Assembly: GCA_964551295.1 (NCBI GenBank)
Contig: CAZKDJ010000005.1
Coordinates: 1 to 58,862, forward strand
DNA: 58,862 nt
Direction of reading: 5' to 3'
Source: JAFGED01 sp964551295
Lineage (GTDB): Bacteria > Chloroflexota > Anaerolineae > B4-G1
The position numbers were made by a program, and so were the translations under genes. This document shows, in pieces, positions 36,187 through 43,965 of the stretch (its first letter is position 1; each line of letters starts with the position of its first letter). A model generated the notes under the pieces. The model was given only the letters and a program-made list of their open reading frames with translations, was not told where the DNA came from and did no database searches.

Positions 36187-39024
36187 CTATTGACCTGATT
36201 TTTGTTCGTCCGACACATCCCTGTCAACGTCCACCTGTGTGCCCAGGTGCACGTAAACGCGCGAACCACGCAGTACTCTATTCAGCTCCTCGGCCGTTAT
36301 GCGCATCAGGGACTTTATCTCCGCCGCCTGCTGCACCCGGTCCGATACCTCACGTATGACGCGCTCTTGAGCAACGCGGTGCTGGGTTTCGTCGAGCAAC
36401 CGCACCGTCTCTGCCGCCTGACCAAACTGCTCTCCAAGCGCCTGGGCCAACACGATATCCTCATCTCCCCACTCCTGCCCCTCTTCGGCCCGGAGTCCCA
36501 ACACGCCCAAGGGATAACCACGGACCACAACGGGAACGACCAGGATGGACGAACCGCCATCATCCTCGTCGCGCCAGATAACGGGGCGCTGTTCCTCCAG
36601 AGCCTGTCGGGCTCCAGGGGGCATCTCGTCGCCCAGGGGGATCAGTGCGGTGCCGTCGTGCTCGTACCCCCTGACGGTCCGGGCCTCCAACTGGGCCGTC
36701 CAGGCCTGCTGCAAATAGCGCCGCTGCACGGCTTCCATCTCCCCCAACATCTCCTGGGTCCGCTCGTAAAGCCGGGCGTTCATGATAGCGTTGGCCATCT
36801 GATCGGCCATCACCTGCAGCACCACGATATCCTCCACGCTAAAAGCGTCTTCCTCGGTGCTCTGGATAGTCAGAGCGCCGATGACCTTCCCCCGGCTAAG
36901 GAGAGGCAGCGCCATCTCGGAACGCGTATCAGGCAGATGCGGATTCTTAAAATGCACGGCCTCTTCATTCACGTCCATGGCGATGCTGGCCTCCTTATTG
37001 GCCACGCACTGACCCACCATGGACTGGCCGCCGACCTCCAACCGGTGGCCCTCCTCCAGCATCTTTTTGCCCGCTTCGCCGGTCCCCGCACGCAACACGG
37101 CCCACTTTCCAGTTTCGTCTAGCAAGAACAGACCCGTGTAGTATAATCCAAATCGCTCGCGGACCATATCCACAACTTGCTGGAGCACTTGATCTGGGTC
37201 GAGCACACCGCTGACCGCCCGCGAAACCTCGGTGGCAGTCTGGAGCCAAAGCGTGCGCTTTTCCATCTGCTCGATGAGCATCACCTTGTGCAAGGTGCTC
37301 CCCAGTTGTATCCCCAGCGCTTGATAGAACATGCCATCTCGCGGCCCCACCTCCAGCAGGGCAAACCCCAACTGCCTGTCCTGGAAGTAGATGTCCTTGG
37401 CAATCCAGGTATAACGCCGGTCGTAGCGCGGCAAGCCGGGCGGCAACAGCCGCTGAGATAGAAAGCGCCCCTTGTCCGCCGGCAGCTCGATGCGGCCATT
37501 TTCATCGTACGCCACCAACAAATCGGACCAACCGGCAGGCGTGGTGGGATCCCTGTAAAGAGACAGATAAAAACTAGGGACGAGCGCCGGTAATTGCGCC
37601 TCGATCTCGTGTATAAAGTCTGTCATACGCGTCATCGCCGCCAGTGATAGACCCACAATTTGCAACAACGTCGTCCAGGTCTCTTCTGTCTCCACACGCC
37701 TTCGCACCTGCACCTGCTGCTCCGCTTCCCAGATCGCAACACGCCCCTGCTGAAAAAGATCCTCAGCCCACAGCACCTCGTCCCCACGGAGATGGGGCAA
37801 CGTGTGTTGACGCAATGTGGAGAGCGCATTCTGCCACGGCAAGGTATCCGCACCTGCTACTATGACGTGGCCCAAGGCGTCGCTGAACAAGTTCATAAAC
37901 CCATCTGCGGTCCGGCCTTTAACGCCGGCAACAAAGGCGTCAACCAACTGCGCCGACCATTCAGGTCCCAGCCCCTCGACAGGCTCTATCACTTGCGTCA
38001 CCCGAGAGATAATTTCCTCTCTTCGCGCAGCGAGAACAGCCTCAACCGTCTCACCTTTGGCGCGCTTCTTGAGCACCTGGGAAACCTGCGGGGTCAACGC
38101 GGCCTGTGCCACCTCCGACGATACGCACCCACACGACTGACGCACGACGAGCCTTGCGGGGAGAGACACTTTATCAGGTACCCCACCCTCACCCGCCAGC
38201 AAGGCCAGCAGTATCTCGGCTGCCTTTCGTCCCTGCTGATACACCCCCGAAGATACGGTTGTCAAGGGAGGCACCTTATATCTGCTCGCCTCCTCGTCAT
38301 CAAAGCCAACCACAGCTACGTCCTCGGGAACCCGCACGTCCCGCGCCTTTAGCACCTCCATCGCCGCCCAAGCCATAGAGTCGTCGGCCGTCGCCACGGC
38401 ATCGAAATCAACACCGCGCGCATCAAGCAGCTTGGCAATCGCCTCTGCGCTGACCGCCGACTCGAAATTGCCAAAAAAGACCAGCTCCGGATCGAGAGGA
38501 ATATCATGCTCGGCCAGGGCATCGACATAAGCGCGATATCGATCCTCGGCCTCTGGATGGCCCTCCGGCCCACGGATGAACACAATGCGCCTATAGCCAT
38601 GAACCTCGATGAGATGGAGAATCACCTCCCGCATACCATCATAGTTGCTGGCCACGACGCTATGAACCCCCTCAAACGACAGGGCAACACTGACGAGGGG
38701 CAAAGGCTGATATTGCCTGCAAAAAGCCTCCATCTCTTCGAGCCTGGCATACTGGCCTATCCCCCCGCTCCAAATCACCAAGCCATCCACGCTCTCCGGG
38801 CCTAGCATGTCGTAGAGCGCATTAGCGTTGGCTTCAAAAGGCATGGGAGAATGCAGGGTGCCACCCACGAAGCAGATCAGGTTGACGCCCTGTTCCTGGG
38901 CCACATCGTTGACCCCTTGCCACACGGTCCAACTGACCGGATCGGTATCCTCACTGATCAGCAGGCCGATGGTGGGGCGCACACGCTTTTCGCCAGCCTC
39001 TTTTCTCAAACGATTACCGGGCAT
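36187..39024 (-). CDS. LacI-type ligand-binding/GAF sensor without DNA-binding or output domain
   Basis: The 945-residue cytoplasmic protein has a LacI-type binding domain without HTH (about 17-300: VRPTIGLLISED, VHGYRRIVFIRGPEG, VPEDVAVVGFDDEE, ending QSCGC), a helical region (about 320-450) and an uncharacterised middle segment (about 460-600). An LYY-type GAF (FGLYYTGLFLLDE, GHRLEVGGQSMVGQ), a truncated GAF (VPVVVRGYPLGVLGLR) and the shared tail (LMRITAEELNRVLRGSRVYVHLG) follow. It lacks the PAS domain of its paralog at 26209-29520. The three LacI-type proteins of the cluster have clearly different ligand-binding halves, so they probably detect different molecules. Confidence 0.87.
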   Translation of the reverse strand: MPGNRLRKEAGEKRVRPTIGLLISEDTDPVSWTVWQGVNDVAQEQGVNLICFVGGTLHSPMPFEANANALYDMLGPESVDGLVIWSGGIGQYARLEEMEAFCRQYQPLPLVSVALSFEGVHSVVASNYDGMREVILHLIEVHGYRRIVFIRGPEGHPEAEDRYRAYVDALAEHDIPLDPELVFFGNFESAVSAEAIAKLLDARGVDFDAVATADDSMAWAAMEVLKARDVRVPEDVAVVGFDDEEASRYKVPPLTTVSSGVYQQGRKAAEILLALLAGEGGVPDKVSLPARLVVRQSCGCVSSEVAQAALTPQVSQVLKKRAKGETVEAVLAARREEIISRVTQVIEPVEGLGPEWSAQLVDAFVAGVKGRTADGFMNLFSDALGHVIVAGADTLPWQNALSTLRQHTLPHLRGDEVLWAEDLFQQGRVAIWEAEQQVQVRRRVETEETWTTLLQIVGLSLAAMTRMTDFIHEIEAQLPALVPSFYLSLYRDPTTPAGWSDLLVAYDENGRIELPADKGRFLSQRLLPPGLPRYDRRYTWIAKDIYFQDRQLGFALLEVGPRDGMFYQALGIQLGSTLHKVMLIEQMEKRTLWLQTATEVSRAVSGVLDPDQVLQQVVDMVRERFGLYYTGLFLLDETGKWAVLRAGTGEAGKKMLEEGHRLEVGGQSMVGQCVANKEASIAMDVNEEAVHFKNPHLPDTRSEMALPLLSRGKVIGALTIQSTEEDAFSVEDIVVLQVMADQMANAIMNARLYERTQEMLGEMEAVQRRYLQQAWTAQLEARTVRGYEHDGTALIPLGDEMPPGARQALEEQRPVIWRDEDDGGSSILVVPVVVRGYPLGVLGLRAEEGQEWGDEDIVLAQALGEQFGQAAETVRLLDETQHRVAQERVIREVSDRVQQAAEIKSLMRITAEELNRVLRGSRVYVHLGTQVDVDRDVSDEQKSGQ

Positions 39025-39088
39025 CTTTGAGTCGTCTCCTTGCCAATCACCGCAACGTCACAGGCGGTCAATATACCCTCAAAAGACA

Positions 39089-40795
39089 TTATCCGCCATC
39101 CCCTCCACCATCATCCCCAGGCTCTGGAGGCGCGCTCAAATGCACAAAAGTGCCGGCCGTGCCGAGAGCAGCGGTCACGGTCTCTACGGTAGCCTTCATC
39201 AATGCGTCAATGTCGACAGAGCTCCGCATCGTGTCTGTGACCTCCCGTCTGACCTGCTCGCGGGCAACGCGGCGCTGCGCCTCATCCATCAAGCGCAAGT
39301 TCTCAACAGTCAGCGCGACCTGCTCAGCGACCGACTCCGCTAGAGCGATATCCTCGGTCGTCCAAGGCCGACGGCGGTTCGTTTCGTGCAGAGAGAGTGT
39401 ACCGATGACCTGCTCGCGCAGCTTCAGAGGGACCGCCAACACTGTCTGAGGAGACACCGCCTCACCAATGGAATCCGCCGATGGGACGCTATCCGTAGCG
39501 ACGGCACGCTCGTGCACCATTGCGGCAAGTCGAGCATCCCGCAGAAGCTCATCATCTCCAGGTTTTGTCCCCGGTTGAACGTATTCAACACCAGTCACCG
39601 GCCTTATGCTCAAGAACTCTTTCCAGGCCTGCCTCAGATAACGGTGCTGGGCTGCTTGTACCTCCTTCAGTGCGGCCTCGGTCTGAGCAAAAAGACGTGC
39701 ATTGTCGAGCGCGACGGCCAATTGGTCGGCCATCGCCTCCAGAACGGCGATGACTTCCTCGCCAAAGATGCCCTCCTGAGTGCTCTGTACGCTCAATGCA
39801 CCCAAAACACGCCCGCGAGAGCGCAGCGGCAGCGCTGCACCCGAACGCGTGTCCTGCAGAGGTGAGTCAGTGACCAGAGCCGCCGCCTCTGCACCCGATA
39901 CGACGACAGACCGCCGCTCGGTGATGCACCGGCTGATGGTAGATGCCTCGTCGAGGGCTAGTTCGTAGCGCTGCGCCGACAACTGGCGCCCGATAGAGCC
40001 GGTCGCTGCCCTGAGTCTCACAAATCGACCGCCGGCCCTTTCACCGATCTCTTCGAGGAGAAACAACCCCGCGTAATGAACGCCCATACCACTGAACTCT
40101 TTCTGAATTTGGTTGACCACCTCGGCCGACAGCGCCTCCGGGTCCAGGATAGAGGAACAGGCATGGGCAACTGCGGCGTTCGCCCGCAACTGCTTGCTCG
40201 TTTCCTCCAACGCCTCCGTCTGCGCCTGCAACTGCAAGTTGGCCGCGCTTGCCTTGGTCAGAGCATCCACCCAGCCCTGGTTGAACGCCCACATAACCAT
40301 CGCCAGGCCCACCACGCCGATCAAGAAATCAGGAGCGCCAAAGAGCCAGGGACTCGCCGAGTCGGAGGTAAAAGCGAAGAAGGCATAGGTCAATAGACTA
40401 ACCCCGCCAGCCACGAAACCTGGCCATTGCCCCACCAGGACAAACGCCAATGCTGGCAGCAGCACCAACCAGATACGTCCACCTCCAACCAATCCTCCCT
40501 TCCAGAAAAGGTAAGCGCCCACAAGATAGACGAGCAACAGCAGAACCCCAGCGCGAATGCGATAACCCAGGCCGCGCCAGAGCCAGGCGATCAAGAGGAC
40601 CGCCCAACCAGCGAGAAATGGGAACATGTCACGGCGCTCTAGCAGGTTAGCACCACTCTCTTCCAACCCAAGAAAATAGATGATCAAAATAGCCAAAAAG
40701 CCAAGTCCCGTTCCAGCCAGCAACATGTGACCCAGCAGCAGGGCGCGGCGACGTTGAAATTCACTTCTCCAGTCAAATACGGCTTGTTTTTGCAT
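39089..40795 (-). CDS. Multi-pass membrane GAF sensor without output domain
   Basis: The 568-residue protein begins MQKQAVFDWRSEFQRRRALL; this ATG at 40795 is chosen because AGGGG lies 7 bp upstream, while the ATG at 40801 would be only 1 bp from it. About six to seven membrane helices span 20-185. A coiled coil, a GAF with a divergent YHYAGLFLLEE-like core (VHYAGLFLLEE), a truncated GAF (VPLKLREQVIGTLSLHE) and the shared tail (LMKATVETVTAALGTAGTFVHLS) follow, ending in an Asp/Gly-rich stretch. No kinase or other catalytic domain is present. It sits between two LacI-type sensors and is preceded by the long hairpin at 40861-40899. Confidence 0.86.
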   Translation of the reverse strand: MQKQAVFDWRSEFQRRRALLLGHMLLAGTGLGFLAILIIYFLGLEESGANLLERRDMFPFLAGWAVLLIAWLWRGLGYRIRAGVLLLLVYLVGAYLFWKGGLVGGGRIWLVLLPALAFVLVGQWPGFVAGGVSLLTYAFFAFTSDSASPWLFGAPDFLIGVVGLAMVMWAFNQGWVDALTKASAANLQLQAQTEALEETSKQLRANAAVAHACSSILDPEALSAEVVNQIQKEFSGMGVHYAGLFLLEEIGERAGGRFVRLRAATGSIGRQLSAQRYELALDEASTISRCITERRSVVVSGAEAAALVTDSPLQDTRSGAALPLRSRGRVLGALSVQSTQEGIFGEEVIAVLEAMADQLAVALDNARLFAQTEAALKEVQAAQHRYLRQAWKEFLSIRPVTGVEYVQPGTKPGDDELLRDARLAAMVHERAVATDSVPSADSIGEAVSPQTVLAVPLKLREQVIGTLSLHETNRRRPWTTEDIALAESVAEQVALTVENLRLMDEAQRRVAREQVRREVTDTMRSSVDIDALMKATVETVTAALGTAGTFVHLSAPPEPGDDGGGDGG

Positions 40796-40860
40796 TTGCA
40801 TTCCCCTGAACCACCTGCAACGATGGACTATTCCTGGTATCATCTCAATAATCCGGGGGC

Positions 40861-40899
40861 GGGGGGTATGAGGGCGGCTGCGCCGCCCTCATACCCCCC
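40861..40899. repeat. Perfect 18-bp stem-loop inside the signalling operon
   Basis: The left arm (40861-40878) runs from GGGGGG through TATGAGGGCGGC; the right arm (40882-40899) is its exact complement, with a TGC loop. It lies in the 130-bp gap 40796-40925, the second-longest in the cluster; the rest of the gap shows nothing recognisable. There is no T-run on the minus strand after it, so it is not a classical terminator. It may block exonucleases, cause partial termination, or be a repeat-element copy. Confidence 0.9.
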
Positions 40900-40925
40900 A
40901 TCTTCCCCTACTTTTTGAAAAGATA

Positions 40926-43913
40926 CTATTCCTGCTTGATTGCGTCAATGCCCAAGTCGATGGAAACGTGAGGCACCTGCATAGCCTGCGAGAGTTCCTG
41001 TGCGGCTATCTCCAGAGCCTGCTCCAAATCCACAGCACGGCGAATGTGATCGATCATCCGCCGGGCCTGTAACTCGCGCTCGGCCCGCTGTTGTGCTTTC
41101 CCCAGCAATTCGGCGCGTTCCAAGGCCACTGCCGCCTGATCGCTCAAGACCTCGTAAAGGCGCAGAGCAGCTTCATTGAAAGGACCGGGGGTGGCACGTA
41201 TGACGACGACCTGGCCGATCACTCGTTCCCCAGAGCGCAATGGAATATTGACCAATGCCCGCGCTCCCGTCGCTTGAAAGACCACCCGAGCGCTGCGGGG
41301 CAGACGATCATCCTCATTCACATCAGCTACCGTCCACAAGGTGCTCACCATTTCAAGGGGAAAGGGGCTTTCCGCAATCGGGAGTCGCAGGCCAGCCTGG
41401 AACTGGGGCTCTCGATCTCGCCGCCACACACCCAGATACAGCAGAGCCTCTGGCTCGCCAGTGGGTGAGAACTCAAACTTGACCACGAGGCACCCATCGA
41501 CCCCCGTTTCCCTCACCGAGGCGATGATGGCGTCGGCCACCTCCGTCCTCGTCGTCGCCGTGGTCAGGAGACGGCTGGTGCGGTAAACGGGGCTTGTCAC
41601 CTCCAGCAACGCCCCCTCGTCGGCCATCCGCTGAGCATTCTGAATGGCGATAGCAACCTGGTCAGCCATGCCCTGCAGCGTGCGCACGTCATCTTGATCA
41701 AAGGCGGCCTCCTCCGTAGACTGAACGTTCAGCACGCCCAGCAACCGATCGCCAACCATGAGCGGCAAGGTCATCTCGGAACGCGTGTAGGGCAGAAGGG
41801 GATGTGCAAAGCGAACGGCGTCCTCACCTACATCCAACGCGATGCGAGGTTGGCGGTGAGCAGCCGTCCAGCCAACCATGCTAGTATCGCCCACGGCCAA
41901 GCGGTGCCCCTCTGACTTCATCTGCGCACCAGCCTCTCCGGTGGCCTCTCGTAGGATCGCCCATTGCCCTGTCTTATCTATGAGAAAGATGCCGACGTGA
42001 TAGAAGCCAAACCGATCGCTGATCAACGCAATCGTCTGCTGAAGCAACTCGTCGATGTCAAAGATAGACGTGATCGCCCGACCGACCTCAGCGCTAGCCT
42101 CAAGTTGGATGGCCCGGCGCTGCGTGGCATAATTGGCTTCCTGCACTTGCCGGACGAGGAGCGTGCCCTGCAGTGCGCTTGAGAGCTGCCCTTGCAGCAC
42201 ATGGTAGACTATACCCTCTCGCGGCCCCAGCTCGAACAACACAAACCCCAGAGGGCGCTTCCGGAAGGCAAGGGGCTCGACCAGGAAGCTGTATCGCCGA
42301 CCCTGGGGCCATACGTCCTGTGGCATTAGCTCTGGCACTCGGAAACGCTGCCCATCAGACTTCAGCTCGATACGCCCTCTCGGACGTGTCTTGTTCGCCT
42401 CATCGTAGGCCAGTACCAGCCGTGCCCACTCAAGAGACGACTGCGCGTCTTCGTACAGAGCTAGATAGCAACCGGGGATGTCCAGAGACGGCAGTTGGTC
42501 AGCCAGCACATTCACCAGTTGATCTATGTCGATCGTCGTGATCAACACGCTCTCGATCCCGCGCAGTGTCTCCAACCGCGCTCTAGTTTGCAACGCCTGG
42601 TACTCTTGCAGGCGCATCGCTGCCTGCCCAATTGCCACCCGCGCTTGCTGCCACAGATCTTGAGCCAGGGACAAAGCCTCGCCGTCGAGGTAGGGCAATG
42701 TGCAACGACGTAACGCAGAGAGTGTCCCCTGCAACACGACCATGGCGTCCTTCTCGGTCGCCGCCATTTGGCGCAGCGTGTCCTCCAACTCGTGCAAGAA
42801 AAGGCCCGTCGCGCTCAACGCCCCGTCCTTCAACACAGCCAGGAAAGCGTCCAGCAGATGTTCTGACCAATCAGGGTCCATGCGAGCACTCAGTGCATCT
42901 ACCGCCTGGGCCATCTCGGCCAGGATATGTTCCCGGTGCGCAGCCAGGGCAGTCTCCCAGGTCTCGCTCGCTTTCTCCACCGGCCCAACCGCCGCCTGTA
43001 CCACCGCTGGGTCCAGGCAGCCGCACGAGTGGCGTATCATTATCCTGGGAGGCACGAGGGTTTGCTCGGGCACTTGCTCGCCCGCCAACTGCATCAACAG
43101 GATCTCGGTAGCCCGCCTCCCCATCTCATACGCAGGGATCCTCGCCGTAGTCATCGGCGGCGTGTAACAGGACGACTCGGGTATATCGTCAAAACCCACT
43201 ACGGCCACGTCTTTGGGCACCTGCACGCCCCGATCCTGAAGCATGTAAATCGCACCTTGCGCCATCGAATCGTTTGATGCTACCACAGCCTCAAAATCAG
43301 TGCCCGGCAGCAACCCCCGCTCATCTATCAACAAGAGAATGGCCTCACTGCCCCCTGCCCAAGTCAGATGTGGTGTGACGAGGTCGGGGTCGAGCGGAAG
43401 GTCGTGCTCGGCCAAGGCATCGACGTAGCCACGATACCGCTGCTCCACGGACCAGGTCTCCGGCCCGGCGACAAAGGCGATCCGGCGACAGCCATGCACC
43501 TTGATGAGGTGGCTTGTCAACTCCTTGGTGCTCCAATAAGAATCGGGGGCTAGGGCAGGGCATCCTTCATACAACCGCAGGACATTCACCATCGGCAGAG
43601 AAGGAAAGCGGTTACGGAAATCGGCGAACGCCTCCTCATTAGGCCACGGCTGATAGATGACCAGGCCATCTATGATTTGATCCAGCAGACCCAAGGAGGC
43701 CGGTCCTTCCTCTACAGGTATGCCATTTCTCTGGTACAGATACTGGCGAAAGCAAATCAGGTTAACGTCGCGTTCTCGGGCCACGTCGGTGACGCCGAGC
43801 AGCGCGTTTTGCCCGCCTATCTGGGTGATATCATCGACCACCAGCCCGATAGTGCGGCGCCCATCCTGCAAATCTATACGTGAAATATCGTTCATTTTCC
43901 CACTGCTATCCAA
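40926..43913 (-). CDS. LacI-type ligand-binding/GAF sensor without DNA-binding or output domain
   Basis: The 995-residue protein carries a LacI-type binding domain without HTH (about 18-310: TIGLVVDDITQIG, VHGCRRIAFVAGPE, VPKDVAVVGFDDIPE, ending HSCGC), a helical region, an uncharacterised middle segment, an FYH-type GAF (FGFYHVGIFLIDK) and, unlike its paralogs, a complete second GAF (about 770-930, VNIPLRSGERVIGQVVV). The tail is ALEIAAQELSQAMQVPHVSIDLG. The start is probably the TTG at 43913: GGAGGAAGG ends 6 bp upstream of it, while the ATG at 43895 has no good ribosome site. It is the first of the output-less sensors, 52 bp after the histidine kinase gene. Confidence 0.86.
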   Translation of the reverse strand: MDSSGKMNDISRIDLQDGRRTIGLVVDDITQIGGQNALLGVTDVARERDVNLICFRQYLYQRNGIPVEEGPASLGLLDQIIDGLVIYQPWPNEEAFADFRNRFPSLPMVNVLRLYEGCPALAPDSYWSTKELTSHLIKVHGCRRIAFVAGPETWSVEQRYRGYVDALAEHDLPLDPDLVTPHLTWAGGSEAILLLIDERGLLPGTDFEAVVASNDSMAQGAIYMLQDRGVQVPKDVAVVGFDDIPESSCYTPPMTTARIPAYEMGRRATEILLMQLAGEQVPEQTLVPPRIMIRHSCGCLDPAVVQAAVGPVEKASETWETALAAHREHILAEMAQAVDALSARMDPDWSEHLLDAFLAVLKDGALSATGLFLHELEDTLRQMAATEKDAMVVLQGTLSALRRCTLPYLDGEALSLAQDLWQQARVAIGQAAMRLQEYQALQTRARLETLRGIESVLITTIDIDQLVNVLADQLPSLDIPGCYLALYEDAQSSLEWARLVLAYDEANKTRPRGRIELKSDGQRFRVPELMPQDVWPQGRRYSFLVEPLAFRKRPLGFVLFELGPREGIVYHVLQGQLSSALQGTLLVRQVQEANYATQRRAIQLEASAEVGRAITSIFDIDELLQQTIALISDRFGFYHVGIFLIDKTGQWAILREATGEAGAQMKSEGHRLAVGDTSMVGWTAAHRQPRIALDVGEDAVRFAHPLLPYTRSEMTLPLMVGDRLLGVLNVQSTEEAAFDQDDVRTLQGMADQVAIAIQNAQRMADEGALLEVTSPVYRTSRLLTTATTRTEVADAIIASVRETGVDGCLVVKFEFSPTGEPEALLYLGVWRRDREPQFQAGLRLPIAESPFPLEMVSTLWTVADVNEDDRLPRSARVVFQATGARALVNIPLRSGERVIGQVVVIRATPGPFNEAALRLYEVLSDQAAVALERAELLGKAQQRAERELQARRMIDHIRRAVDLEQALEIAAQELSQAMQVPHVSIDLGIDAIKQE

Positions 43914-43965
43914 TCTACACCTTCCTCCCCATCGCTCGACCCACTTGCGAGAACACAGTACCGGC

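Noticed and set aside
40861..40899. Rho-independent terminator
   Set aside because: The hairpin is strong but no T-run follows on either strand next to the stem, and same-strand genes continue with close spacing.
26209..43913. LacI-type proteins as transcription regulators
   Set aside because: No helix-turn-helix precedes the ligand-binding domain and long GAF regions follow it.
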